DNA of 64,000 nt from assembly GCA_000953735.1 (NCBI GenBank), contig LN554852.1, forward strand, positions 3,669,846 through 3,733,845, in the 5' to 3' direction. The position numbers and the translations under genes are program-made. This DNA is from Moritella viscosa (GTDB lineage: Bacteria > Pseudomonadota > Gammaproteobacteria > Enterobacterales > Moritellaceae). Under the pieces are notes generated by a model. It made no database searches, was not told where the DNA came from, and saw nothing but the letters and a program-made list of their open reading frames with translations. Within the stretch, counting starts at the first letter, position 1, and the number at the start of each line of letters is the position of its first letter. Below, piece by piece: positions 1 through 8,543 of the stretch.

Positions 1-215
1 GAAAAAAAACCATGGGCAAAAATAATACGGTGATAATCACAACTTACATATTGTTCAAAGTCAGTATTAGCCGGTATATAAATAGGCTCATCATCGCCTT
101 TGACTAATTGAGTATTAAATTCGTTTAAAAACGTGTGGTTAAAAATACGAATCAAATCTTGGTACTGATGCTGTTGCTCATCTTCCTTTAGAAAGCCTTG
201 TAAATCGTTTTGCAT
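1..215 (-). CDS. epmC: EpmC, elongation factor P hydroxylase (N-terminal part, cut by window edge)
   Basis: The reverse strand from the ATG at 215 gives a protein starting MQNDLQGFLKEDEQQ, followed by IRIFNHTFLNEFNTQLVKG, a GDDEPIYIPA segment and HRIIFAHGFF, running off the window start. The pattern (N)TxLxKGDDEPIYxPA...HRIxFAHGFF is characteristic of the YfcM/EpmC family. EpmC hydroxylates the beta-lysylated lysine of elongation factor P after EpmA and EpmB have acted. Only about 71 residues are visible and the metal-binding His residues should lie beyond the edge. The gene stands alone here; the next gene upstream is on the same strand 137 bp away. Confidence 0.85.
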   Translation of the reverse strand, partial: MQNDLQGFLKEDEQQHQYQDLIRIFNHTFLNEFNTQLVKGDDEPIYIPANTDFEQYVSCDYHRIIFAHGFF

Positions 216-352
216 ACTGCGCCTAGCTAATCATTAAATCACAGAGTACGCTATTAATGAGCAGGATTATACCTCTATAGTAGTGGTGTGTCCGCTAATA
301 TATCGCACTCAAATTGGTAATTTTCGCTAGTAGAATACTCCTTTACGCGATA

Positions 353-1309
353 TTAATCTAATATTGTTAACGAACTTAATGTCACAATACCAACACGTCC
401 AGCAATCCCCCAACTGGCTTCAGCCGTCAGTAATAATTGCTGATCACCTTGCCAAAGAATACTTTCCCATTGTCCATAAGGTGCAAGGTTAAAGCGCTTT
501 GCCAAATCCCAATTCAAGTCTTTATTTTCAACAGGAATAATCCAAATGAAGGGGTGTTTGTAAATAATATTGTCATCATAACCAAGTAAAACCAGTTGAC
601 CTGTGGCAGCATTATAATCTGCCGCCGTTATCAATCCATCCACATTCAATGTTTGGTCTGGAATCACAGGGATTACCTTATCACTTGCAGTACCGCTAGT
701 AATCTCAATTAAATCTAGACGATACAAGCGACTTTGAAAGTCCGTCCAATTTTTGCTTAAGACCCATAATTCTTCATCAACCACCGCCGACGCCTCACAA
801 TCATAATCATGCATATACATGGTTAACGCTTCTTCAGGTTTATCCGCCATTGAAAAACGAGTGGTGTTAATCGCAGCAATACTTGAACCGTCCTCAGCTG
901 TCATTAGTACGTTAGTATCTATGTTAATAATGGTACGACTGTCACGGGTTCCCTGATTGTTACCGCAATCCATAACGAATAAATTACCGGCATCTTGCGC
1001 TAGCGATTCCCAATCATAACTGATGACGTCATTAACATACACCTGTTTAATAACCTGCCCTGTTTTCTCATCTATTTGATATAAATTAGCACCGTCTCCA
1101 CTATCATTAGCCGTCCAAGTTTGGCCGCTAAACTGAGCCAGTGAAGAGCTTTCCTTCACAATATCTTGTAGTGATGTTTGTACCTGGATCTCAAGTACAG
1201 GATAATTTTGCAGAGGTCTTGACCAATAAAAATGGCCAATGACAGCAACAACGCCTGCAATCAATAAGCCCCACACGACTATTTTCAGTGTCCATCTCAA
1301 TACTGTCAT
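353..1309 (-). CDS. Membrane-anchored probable beta-propeller protein, function unknown
   Basis: This 318-residue protein starts with a basic residue and a hydrophobic segment (about residues 8-29), so it is probably an inner-membrane anchor or uncleaved signal with the rest periplasmic. The body has short motifs such as ESSSLAQFSGQTWTANDSGD, NLYQIDEKTGQVI and DWESLAQDAGNLFVMDCGNN. These resemble blades of a family of secreted beta-propeller/esterase-like hypothetical proteins in which 'W/THNDSG' and 'DWEDLA' segments recur. No catalytic residues can be assigned. It is monocistronic, with 234 bp of AT-rich sequence upstream. A function is not inferred. Confidence 0.6.
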   Translation of the reverse strand: MTVLRWTLKIVVWGLLIAGVVAVIGHFYWSRPLQNYPVLEIQVQTSLQDIVKESSSLAQFSGQTWTANDSGDGANLYQIDEKTGQVIKQVYVNDVISYDWESLAQDAGNLFVMDCGNNQGTRDSRTIINIDTNVLMTAEDGSSIAAINTTRFSMADKPEEALTMYMHDYDCEASAVVDEELWVLSKNWTDFQSRLYRLDLIEITSGTASDKVIPVIPDQTLNVDGLITAADYNAATGQLVLLGYDDNIIYKHPFIWIIPVENKDLNWDLAKRFNLAPYGQWESILWQGDQQLLLTAEASWGIAGRVGIVTLSSLTILD

Positions 1310-1543
1310 AACAATTATCTATAACCCTCTTAATTCTCTATAAAATCCACGATAAGGTCTCTACAACCAACATATAAAATAATATAGTAACTATTATAAT
1401 ATTGATAATAGTACTTAATCTTATATATTTAGTCATTTTACAATACTAAAAAACAATAGAATGAATTTATTGCCTTTAAATTAAAATAATTTAAGCGTAC
1501 ACTTGTAAGCCTAACTGGTAAGACAACTAAACGAGGATGATGT

Positions 1544-2230
1544 ATGTCACGCAGTGCTACACCAATAATAACGAATATAGGCACGGTAGCCGCCCCTTAT
1601 AGTGCAAAAGAAGAAGCCGCGAACACTTGGTCTCATATCATAGGTGTATTACTGAGTATTGCCGCGCTTATCGCACTATTAGTACCCTCAATACAACAAG
1701 CAGATCCTTGGCGTATTACCAGTTTTAGTATTTATGGAATCTCGATGTTTTTATTATTTTTTGCATCAAGTGCTTATCACTATGCATCGAATCCAGCGAC
1801 TAAAGCGAAATTAAAGACCCTCGACCATTGTGCTATTTTCTTATTGATCGCAGGTACTTATACGCCATTGTTACTGATTGAACTGCGTGGTGTACTGGGC
1901 TGGAGTATCTTCGGTGTAGTCTGGTCTATGGCGCTATTTGGTATCATAGCTAAAGTCTATTGGGCTGAACGGTTTAAGAAGGTATCGCTATTTTTTTATC
2001 TTATTATGGGTTGGTTAATTGTTTTTTCTGGCGATGAATTATTAGGTAAACTCGCCACCGGCGCACTGTATTGGTTAATTGCCGGCGGAGTAGCTTATTC
2101 AATTGGTGCGATCTTCTATGCCAATAAACGTATTCCGTATAACCACGCTATTTGGCACATATTCGTGTTACTTGGTAGCGCTTGCCACTTTATAACAATT
2201 TACCTTTATATACTGCCAGTAAGCCACTAA
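1544..2230 (+). CDS. TrhA / hemolysin III family membrane protein
   Basis: The 228-residue, strongly hydrophobic protein has about seven predicted membrane segments. It carries the hallmarks of the hemolysin III/TrhA (PAQR-like, YqfA) family: an early EEAANTWSHIIG segment, SSAYHYAS followed by LDHCAIFLLIAGTYTP, and a C-terminal NHAIWHIFVLLGSACHF. The His, Ser and Asp residues in these segments are the conserved putative metal-binding set of the superfamily. E. coli TrhA (YqfA) is linked to membrane-energy homeostasis; hemolytic activity is not implied. An AGGA-like ribosome-binding site precedes the ATG. It converges on the nasA remnant. Confidence 0.88.
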   Translation: MSRSATPIITNIGTVAAPYSAKEEAANTWSHIIGVLLSIAALIALLVPSIQQADPWRITSFSIYGISMFLLFFASSAYHYASNPATKAKLKTLDHCAIFLLIAGTYTPLLLIELRGVLGWSIFGVVWSMALFGIIAKVYWAERFKKVSLFFYLIMGWLIVFSGDELLGKLATGALYWLIAGGVAYSIGAIFYANKRIPYNHAIWHIFVLLGSACHFITIYLYILPVSH

Positions 2231-2260
2231 TCACGATGAGCGAATTCTCTTAACAATGAA

Positions 2261-2435
2261 TTAACTCACCAGGGTAATGGCAATTTCACAACTTGCCATT
2301 ACCCGCTTAATTTCGGGAATACAAGAACCACACCCGGTCCCCGCTTTGCTGCAACCACCAACGGCCTCAACACTATCAGCGCCCGATTCAACGGCTTTAA
2401 TAATGTCATTCTCGGTAACTTGATGACACGCACAT
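2261..2435 (-). pseudogene. nasA: nasA 3' fragment: C-terminal BFD-type [2Fe-2S] domain of nitrate reductase
   Basis: From 2435 down to 2261 the reverse strand encodes the end of a BFD-like [2Fe-2S] domain: CACHQVTENDII, then CSKAGTGCGSC and a short tail, with four Cys in the usual CxCH...C...GCGSC layout. There is no start codon or ribosome-binding site of its own. The 17 bases just upstream, which would supply an 'MLAAL' start, belong to the prophage end. Joined to codon 835 of the nasA piece at 34667, with one CACAT copy removed, it restores an uninterrupted 890-codon nasA. It is therefore the severed 3' end of nasA, not a free-standing bacterioferritin-associated ferredoxin. Confidence 0.9.
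2431..2435. repeat. 5-bp target-site duplication (copy 1), CACAT
   Basis: CACAT directly abuts the right terminus of the prophage (TGTAGCG...). The same five bases flank the other terminus at 34667-34671. Mu-type transposition generates 5-bp duplications. Removing one copy plus the prophage restores nasA in frame. Confidence 0.9.
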
Positions 2436-2460
2436 TGTAGCGCGGCGAGCAATTTAGGAA
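2436..2460 (-). other. Prophage right terminus (attR-like transposase end)
   Basis: The terminus reads TGTAGCGCGGCGAGCAATTT inward from 2436. Phage Mu's right end as I recall it also starts TG-AGCGGCGC with an AAAACG stretch nearby; here GGAAAACG follows at 2457-2464. The boundary is fixed by the duplication and the restored nasA frame. The individual MuA-binding sites were not delimited. Confidence 0.75.
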
Positions 2461-2464
2461 AACG

Positions 2465-2510
2465 AACCGCTTAAAATAACAATGCCTTAGATTTATTATT
2501 CTAAGCGGTT
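2465..2510 (-). terminator. Stem-loop at the end of the late operon
   Basis: AACCGCTTAAAATAA (2465-2479) pairs with TTATTCTAAGCGGTT (2496-2510), a 15-bp stem with one mismatch and a 16-nt loop. It lies immediately after the stop of the last late gene (2516) and inside the prophage end. It is a plausible transcript end that would also insulate host nasA sequence. There is no long T tract. Confidence 0.6.
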
Positions 2511-2515
2511 TACGG

Positions 2516-3436
2516 TCATTTAATTAGGTTCGACAATGAAGGACGTGAACCGAATGGGAATGCTTCTGAGTCTGGATAATCACTAATTAACTTACGATCA
2601 CTAAGCAGTTTTAAGAAGTCCGCTTCGGATTTAATCGGTGACGTTCTGAGTTCTGCTGGATAATTCTTGTCTTTTTCATACTGGTCAATGCGGCTGAGTA
2701 GCTGTGTTAATTTACCATCTCGCCAATTCCGCTCTGCTGCTATTTTTACTGGTCGTTCTCGTTCGATGTCGTATTGCCACGTATCATCTATCCAGCTATC
2801 AAATTCATCAGGCTCTTTTAATGTGTGGGTATCTGGCAACGTTCCAAGCTCAGTAACTTGGTAGTTACCCATATTATCACGCGACTTTGCATAAGCTGTT
2901 CTATCGCGATTATCTTCAATATATTGCCATGCAGCATTAATCAGTCGTAAAGCAAAACCTGTGCGTTTTTTAGGTGGCGGCGTGAAAGTATGTTTTTCAG
3001 GAAGAATGAAATTATAATCACTGATTGTCATTTCTCTGGCTTCATCATCCCAATACAACAGCCCAATCTTTATATCGTAAATAACCCACTTATCTACGTC
3101 ATATAAAATGGTTTGCGTTTCTTTATCGTATTCTGGTGGCTTATTCTTGATAGCCCACGCGGGATAGTCACCATCAGGCATGCCGATTGTAAAACGCTCA
3201 CCAACAGGGGAATAAAATTCAAAATCAGTTTTATCTTCGACTTCAACCCAGTTATCGGAAACGCTATTATATTTGCCTATTAAGCCACTCGCGCTTGGGA
3301 CATAGATATTTTCAGTAAAGTCCAATCCAAGAGCAGTGCCTTCTGCGACATGCTCTTCACTATTTCCTAACCACCACCCCAACGGATGAATTTGAGAGAC
3401 TTTTAATGTCACTGACTTACTTTGTATTTCGTTCAT
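2516..3436 (-). CDS. Probable tail-fibre assembly/tail protein
   Basis: This 306-residue protein is the last late gene, overlapping the tail-fibre stop by 1 bp, the place where Mu carries fibre-assembly gene U. The C-terminal third (AERNWRDGKLTQLLSRIDQY, then YPAELRTSPI, DRKLISDYPDS and FPFGSRP) resembles the short C-terminal region found in phage tail assembly/chaperone proteins of Vibrio-like phages. The N-terminal half has no recognised motif. It may chaperone folding or attachment of the fibre, which is inferred from position. The gene is intact while the fibre gene next to it is frameshifted. Confidence 0.55.
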   Translation of the reverse strand: MNEIQSKSVTLKVSQIHPLGWWLGNSEEHVAEGTALGLDFTENIYVPSASGLIGKYNSVSDNWVEVEDKTDFEFYSPVGERFTIGMPDGDYPAWAIKNKPPEYDKETQTILYDVDKWVIYDIKIGLLYWDDEAREMTISDYNFILPEKHTFTPPPKKRTGFALRLINAAWQYIEDNRDRTAYAKSRDNMGNYQVTELGTLPDTHTLKEPDEFDSWIDDTWQYDIERERPVKIAAERNWRDGKLTQLLSRIDQYEKDKNYPAELRTSPIKSEADFLKLLSDRKLISDYPDSEAFPFGSRPSLSNLIK

Positions 3437-4804
3437 TATGCGAGTCTCACTATCCAGTTGAACTTACGGTTATCAATGGTGTTTTTGGCTGCACCAAATA
3501 ATGCAATCACAACATTGTGTGCATGCGAACCAATGGATACTGGGTGGGTATGAGCACCAGCATTGGACATCTTGTACCAATTGCCATCATTGCTAGTAGA
3601 ATATCTTGATACAGCGTCTACGATACTATCACTTCTTGCATTGCCAATGAACCTATTTTGCCCATTAGCAGTATGCGTATGCGCACCCGCTGACGCTGTT
3701 GATTTATTGCCTAAATTTGTAGAGCTTACGGTGGAATTTGGATGCCCATGATTTTTAACTTGCCCTTCTTCATAGGCAAGCACTAATTCATTATCATTTT
3801 TACCAACAATGCCGAGGCCACGCATATCAGGTAGTATCCCGTTGGGATAGGCTTTGAGTGTTTCAGTGAATTTGGGGTCAAATGCATTATTCTTCATGAT
3901 GGCAAAACCATTTGGGGCTATATCAGCAGGCCAAGGTAACGGCACGCCGACAGGGCATATCTTGGCTGCTAGCTCCAACCATATATCGTCAACGGGGGAG
4001 TTATCGGGGCCGTATACATGCTTACCCTTTTCTTTTATATCACCAAGAACATCAATGCTTCTTTCAATTGTTACCTGTTCGTCACTGGAGAATGAAGCGA
4101 TCTCTTCATATGGCATGGGTGTAGGGAGGTGGCAATAACCATTGTTAGGCGTTAAATCTGACGTAGGAATAAAGCCCGTTGTCAGTATGACTGTGCAACT
4201 ATTATATGTTTGTTGCTCTAAATAAACGGGTAAATATTTTATGCTCCCATTAACAATAACAGGTTCTCCGATAACAACTTTTTCTTTACCGCTATCACCA
4301 AATGCCTCTACTAGCGTAATACGGCCGACACTGTGTTTATACCCCCAACGGATAGAGTATTTTTTATAGCCATGGGCATTCATGATGTTTATTATAAATT
4401 TCTACGATTATCGTTCCGTGGGAATGCCACTGACCTACATCAACAGAAAAGCGCCCTATTTCATATTTTCGTCTTGCATTAATACTTTTGGTTCCTCCTC
4501 TGGGGATGCGTCTTAGTCCACCCTCATTTGAAGCGACATAGCGACTGTCCGCCGTTTCTTGAGTCATTTTGCTTTCTGCAAATGTATATGCTTTTTTTAT
4601 TGCTTTCGCAAGATGGTCAAACTTTTTTGGGTCAAAGTCTATACCCGCTTCTAACATCACATTTTGAAACTCAGCGATATTGGCATTAAACCAATCCGCA
4701 CCGGGCCAGCTGGGGTTGCCGACTTCGGTAAAATAGCCCGGTACACCTTGACTGGTTGCATCGGGTTTGCTCACAACTTGTGAGCCATTTTGCAGTGGAT
4801 GCAT
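3436..4804 (-). pseudogene. Tail fibre protein, single-base frameshift near 4380
   Basis: Two reading frames make up one tail fibre. 4804-4364 encodes the N-terminal 146 residues (MHPLQNGSQVVSKPDA, GNPSWPGADWFNANIAEFQN), and 4383-3436 encodes the C-terminal part. The span is 1369 nt, one base over a multiple of three, so a single extra base (possibly in AATAAACATC) explains the break; the repaired protein is 455 residues. The distal part has GMPDMRG-like collar sequence (LPDMRGLGIVGKND), several HxH motifs (NHGHP, GAHTHT, GAHTHP, GSHAHN) and the usual C-terminal FNWIVRLA. Fibres set host range. Translation could restart at the internal ATG at 4383, but would lack the baseplate-attachment end. 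Confidence 0.8.
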
Positions 4805-4816
4805 TAATTATCTCCT

Positions 4817-5392
4817 CTATACATACGTAAACTGATAATACTTACCAGCGGCTCTGTTTTTGTTTAACGCGCATTCAAGCACTTGTGCTGAACCGTTAAT
4901 TAACGGGGTTTGGACGTTATCCAGTGCGGTCATGTGGGTTTCAGGTGTATCAAACACGCGGATATTTAACACATGGCGATAGCGCGCTGGATGCAGTGGA
5001 TAACGACAGTCTCGCAAACACTGATGGGGAAATATTTCATCAACCTTGATGTTAAAGCCCAAGTCTGCGGCTTGTTTTTCTATATTCCATGCTTGTAAAC
5101 CGCCGCTGCGGTACTCTTTTTCAATCACAGAATTTCGGCGAGACTGAAATGATTGGTCGCTGATGATGCAATCAGGTAGCCCAAGGTAGTTTTCCCATTC
5201 AGGTAGCAGCTTGACCGTGGTTTCTGGTCTCATTTCTAATAATAGGTTGGCTGCGCTCACTTCAATGCGTTGTAAGCGTGGAGCAAGGCCCGCTATCTTT
5301 TGTTGTGCTGGGCTATTGCGCTCTTGTGGCCAGGCTAAACCTTGCGGCATCAGCTGGCTGAGCATGTTGCGCCATGGCGCTGTTATCCCCAT
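4817..5392 (-). CDS. Mu gp48-like baseplate protein (YmfQ/DUF2313 family)
   Basis: The 191-residue protein begins MGITAPWRNMLSQLMPQGLAWP and includes EMRPETTVKLLPEWENYLGLPD, the typical beginning of the YmfQ/DUF2313 family. Members sit between the gpJ-like baseplate wedge protein and the tail fibre in Mu-like and P2-like phages, at the baseplate periphery. The start overlaps the end of the gp47-like gene by 10 bp, indicating translational coupling. No frameshift is seen and the length is normal. Confidence 0.8.
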   Translation of the reverse strand: MGITAPWRNMLSQLMPQGLAWPQERNSPAQQKIAGLAPRLQRIEVSAANLLLEMRPETTVKLLPEWENYLGLPDCIISDQSFQSRRNSVIEKEYRSGGLQAWNIEKQAADLGFNIKVDEIFPHQCLRDCRYPLHPARYRHVLNIRVFDTPETHMTALDNVQTPLINGSAQVLECALNKNRAAGKYYQFTYV

Positions 5393-6444
5393 TGAATATC
5401 TCCAAATGCATGAATCTGATTGTCTTTAGCAAGCACATCATCATCTAAGTTGCAGAGATAGTTTTGTACGCTGGTTACTGACCCAATCGCAGTGCCAACG
5501 GTATTTTTAAACAGCGTTTCACCTGGCGATAAACTGCGTTCAAGCGAGGTCAAATTACCAAGCACTTGTTTGCGGTTTTCTGGTGTGTCTGGCGTTAATG
5601 CTATCGTCATGGACGTGGTTTTAAGTACCAATGGGATAATAAATACTTCAATCCCCGCAGGGCGGCCCACATACACCTTGGTTGCAGGGTCTTGATGACG
5701 ATAGATATATGACAGCATGTGAGTAATGTCATCAGGAGTTGGCAAAATATCATCACGCTCATCAAAGACAAACGCAATGCCGACCGTTGAACCGCCGCGA
5801 TATGCGCCAGTACACCAGGCGCGAGATACGCCGCCCACTTCACGGCTCCACGCCACATAATCATGCTCAGCGCCGCCCTGTGGTGGGTTACGCTTGCGGT
5901 ATAACAAACGCTCTAACAGCTGATTAATCGGCTCGATATCAATACCGCCCATCATGCCCAATGATGCGCCGCGCGCTTGTACGCCTGGCACTGACGACAC
6001 CAACGTCAACACGCTATCCTTGTCTAGATTGCCTGCGTAACCCGCGTGAATAGCCGTGATACTCACGATAACGGTTCCGTCTTGAGGGACGCCACTTTGT
6101 TCAATCCGGTAAACTTGACCGTTTTCTGACTTTACTTCACTGCCAACAGGCAAAGAAACCGTGCCAGTGAATGACGCCGTACCCATCGCTTTGGTGGGCA
6201 TTTTACGAATAACACCTTCCTTGGCCGCCATATCAATGATGGTCTGGTCTTCGGAATCCGACGTCGGAATGATTTGGCGCACAATCCAAGACTGGTAATC
6301 ATACAAGTCACGTATGCCCGCACTAACCGCCACATTAAGCGCCTGTTCTACACCAAACTGGGGCAGTGGCAAACCAAGCTCGGCTTCCATGTCCGCTTGG
6401 CCATCATTGACTAGGCTGCGTAAACTCGGTACGTCATAAGGCAT
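5383..6444 (-). CDS. Baseplate J-like (wedge) protein, Mu gp47
   Basis: This 353-residue protein has the layout of baseplate J/gp47 proteins. It starts PYDVPSLRSLVNDGQADMEA, has FTGTVSLPVGSEVKSENGQVY (a beta-rich 'GxxxPxGt' segment) in the middle, and a C-terminal domain with VYVGRPAGIEVFIIPLVLK. Such proteins form the baseplate wedges around the spike. It overlaps the gp46-like gene upstream by 11 bp and gp48 downstream by 10 bp, forming a tight baseplate operon. The length matches the family and the gene is intact. Confidence 0.88.
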   Translation of the reverse strand: MPYDVPSLRSLVNDGQADMEAELGLPLPQFGVEQALNVAVSAGIRDLYDYQSWIVRQIIPTSDSEDQTIIDMAAKEGVIRKMPTKAMGTASFTGTVSLPVGSEVKSENGQVYRIEQSGVPQDGTVIVSITAIHAGYAGNLDKDSVLTLVSSVPGVQARGASLGMMGGIDIEPINQLLERLLYRKRNPPQGGAEHDYVAWSREVGGVSRAWCTGAYRGGSTVGIAFVFDERDDILPTPDDITHMLSYIYRHQDPATKVYVGRPAGIEVFIIPLVLKTTSMTIALTPDTPENRKQVLGNLTSLERSLSPGETLFKNTVGTAIGSVTSVQNYLCNLDDDVLAKDNQIHAFGDIQWG

Positions 6445-6877
6445 GTTGTGTCCCCCATAGTCTCGCTATGTTGATATTGACATCACGGCCATCAGGCTTG
6501 GTAACCGTCACGTAGAGTGCCAAGGTATTTAACTTAGGGATAGCACCTGTGACCGTAATTTTGGCGGCGAGTTGCCCTAAGTCGCGGTGCGTTTCAAGTA
6601 ACCATGCTAATGCTTCTTTAGCATAAGAGACGGCTTTATTACGGATATCGAGGGTCAGTTTTTCACGTGAGAGTAACCACAAGCGAGAGCCCCAAGGAGA
6701 GGCGCTGAATGCATCGCCAATAAAGCCGCGGCAACAAGCGCTGCTATCAGGTAGCGTGTCGTTATCATTGGCGCGGGCATCTGTAAACAATGACAGCAAC
6801 ACCAATTCAACAATGGGGTCGCTGTCATCACTGTGTTGAATATCAACATGAACAGATTGTGGTAGTTGACGGATCAT
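6434..6877 (-). CDS. Phage GP46 family baseplate protein
   Basis: At 147 residues this matches the Mu gp46/GP46 family (related to T4 gp25 wedge initiators). It contains LVLLSLFTDARANDNDTLPD, GFIGDAFSASPWGSRLWLLSREK and a C-terminal VTVTKPDGRDVN. It lies between the spike (gp45) and wedge (gp47) genes as in Mu. An AAAGGA site 9 nt upstream supports the ATG at 6877. Confidence 0.85.
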   Translation of the reverse strand: MIRQLPQSVHVDIQHSDDSDPIVELVLLSLFTDARANDNDTLPDSSACCRGFIGDAFSASPWGSRLWLLSREKLTLDIRNKAVSYAKEALAWLLETHRDLGQLAAKITVTGAIPKLNTLALYVTVTKPDGRDVNINIARLWGTQHAL

Positions 6878-7470
6878 GAAAAAAGTCCTTTATTGAATAT
6901 CACAAGGGCGTTGTGGTCTCGTGCTGCTCGGTCATCTTTATGTTTATGCTTGCCAAGCGATGTACCCGACGTGGTTAACACATCTTGACCTGTGATTGAG
7001 CTGTCACTGGTGATGGGGCCTGTAACATGCAGCGCGCTTTGTATTTCTGTTTCAGGTGAGATAATAGTGGCTTTTTTCTCTACGTTGAAAATAACCTCTG
7101 TAACTGTAATAACGGCTTTTCCCCCTTTGGTGAGCTTAATGTTGTGTCCCTCAAGGTGATACAAGATAGAGTCGCCTTCGATGCCGCCCACTGGGCGAAC
7201 GGCTTTATCTTCAACGGCCAAGGCAACCAAGCCCGCACGACCGCCCGCCACCGACACCACCATGGCTTCACTGCCCATTGGTGCAACACTGCAATGACCG
7301 TAGTTTTGAAAGTGCTCAACATCATCAACCGTTTCATCAGCTAATACAGAGACCTGCAAGTTTTGGCGTTTGAGTGAATCGTTCACCACACTCACCACGG
7401 CGCGTGAGACCAGCATGCGCATCTTACGGCGCAGCGGTGCTAATAATTTATTGATATCGCGTAATGTCAT
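6874..7470 (-). CDS. Baseplate assembly/spike protein, Mu gp45 (gpV-like)
   Basis: The 198-residue protein fits the gp45/gpV central spike: an N-terminal OB-like region (LQVSVLADETVDDVEHFQNYG, CSVAPMGSEAMVVSVAGGR), then a beta-helix-type region ending GTSLGKHKHK. The HKH motif resembles the iron-binding HxH motif at spike tips. After HKHK the frame runs on through an unusual basic tail (DDRAARDHNALVIFNKGLFS). The next frame instead gives ...HETTTPL and a stop at about 6894, which looks more like a usual spike end. A late 1-base frameshift is therefore possible but not certain. Confidence 0.8.
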   Translation of the reverse strand: MTLRDINKLLAPLRRKMRMLVSRAVVSVVNDSLKRQNLQVSVLADETVDDVEHFQNYGHCSVAPMGSEAMVVSVAGGRAGLVALAVEDKAVRPVGGIEGDSILYHLEGHNIKLTKGGKAVITVTEVIFNVEKKATIISPETEIQSALHVTGPITSDSSITGQDVLTTSGTSLGKHKHKDDRAARDHNALVIFNKGLFS

Positions 7471-7475
7471 GGGAG

Positions 7476-8543
7476 TTACCAGGTCGAGTCCGTTTGAGGT
7501 TTATCTTGCACCGTTTCTGCAATGGTCAGGGCATCAGGGGGCACAAGACTTAATACCGTCTTACGCCCCTGATCGTCTTCGGTAAACGTCACGTTTACAA
7601 TGAGCCATTGTTCATCTGTGCCCTGAATGCTGTCACTTAGATGAACGCGTTTATTCACCGCCCACAAGTCGCCCGTCATGACGTTTTCACGCCACCCTAG
7701 CACTGTAATTTCGGTGGATGTTGAAGCCGCTTTCGCGCGTTGACGCTGCCATTGGCCTTTGCTGCTCGCGCCTTGCGCCGTCATAATTTCATCATTGATA
7801 ATAATTTGAGGACGATAACGGGTGATCTCTTTATCAACCACGGTGACCTTTTGACCGCCCACCGCCGAGGATGATTGTTCATCCCACGCTGCGCCGCCCG
7901 CACTGCCTTCACCTTTGACAATGTATTGCGAAGCCCTGTCGCGCCAACTGAAACGCCCGCGCGCCGCTAAAATATTCTCACCTAAGCGCAGGGCCACATG
8001 GCATGTTTTATCACTTGCGCGCGTTATCACTAATGCGCCATGCGCATTTGAACTTAATAAAACGCCGCGCTCTTTCGCTAATCGGTCTAAAAACTCAAAC
8101 GCCGTTTCGCCTTGTTCAATCGCTACTTTAGCAAAGACTTCGTGGGCTTGTTCTGTTTCTATCACAAGGGCAATATTGAAGGGTTTGCACACCGCGCTGG
8201 CAATATCAGCAAGCGAACTTTGACTAAAACCGCCAGATTGATGCACCACAGCGCAATCAACCAAGTCGCCCGTTTTGTCTCTTCCAGACACACTGATGGT
8301 CACCGAACTGGCATCATAACTGGGTATCCAATCATCAATATAACCGGTACTGACAATATCATCGCCAATGGCCACCACACAGGTACTGCCCAATGCAATG
8401 AGTTGTGGTTTCACACTTTCCCACGTTTTCGTTAACGCCAGTTCAAAACTGCCCGCCACGTTTTGTAAACTGCGGCTTATAGACACGCTTGTCCAGCCTT
8501 GCAAGATAGCGCCATCCACGCGCAATGTTATCGCTTCACTCAT
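7476..8543 (-). CDS. Baseplate hub protein, Mu gp44 (gpP)
   Basis: The protein (355 residues from the ATG at 8543, chosen over an upstream MKLF start at 8555) has SEAITLRVDGAILQGWTSVSISRSLQNVAGSFEL at its start, diagnostic of Mu gpP/phage tail hub proteins. Later come EFLDRLAKERGVLL, AARGRFSWRDRASQYIVKG and VTVVDKEITRYRPQIII. The family is structurally like T4 gp27 and joins the tail tube to the baseplate. The start overlaps the N gene's stop (8536) by 8 nt. The gene is intact. Confidence 0.88.
   Translation of the reverse strand: MSEAITLRVDGAILQGWTSVSISRSLQNVAGSFELALTKTWESVKPQLIALGSTCVVAIGDDIVSTGYIDDWIPSYDASSVTISVSGRDKTGDLVDCAVVHQSGGFSQSSLADIASAVCKPFNIALVIETEQAHEVFAKVAIEQGETAFEFLDRLAKERGVLLSSNAHGALVITRASDKTCHVALRLGENILAARGRFSWRDRASQYIVKGEGSAGGAAWDEQSSSAVGGQKVTVVDKEITRYRPQIIINDEIMTAQGASSKGQWQRQRAKAASTSTEITVLGWRENVMTGDLWAVNKRVHLSDSIQGTDEQWLIVNVTFTEDDQGRKTVLSLVPPDALTIAETVQDKPQTDSTW

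Noticed and set aside
2261-2452. Stand-alone bacterioferritin-associated ferredoxin
   Set aside because: Its apparent start lies in prophage DNA and has no ribosome-binding site. The sequence is the in-frame continuation of nasA.
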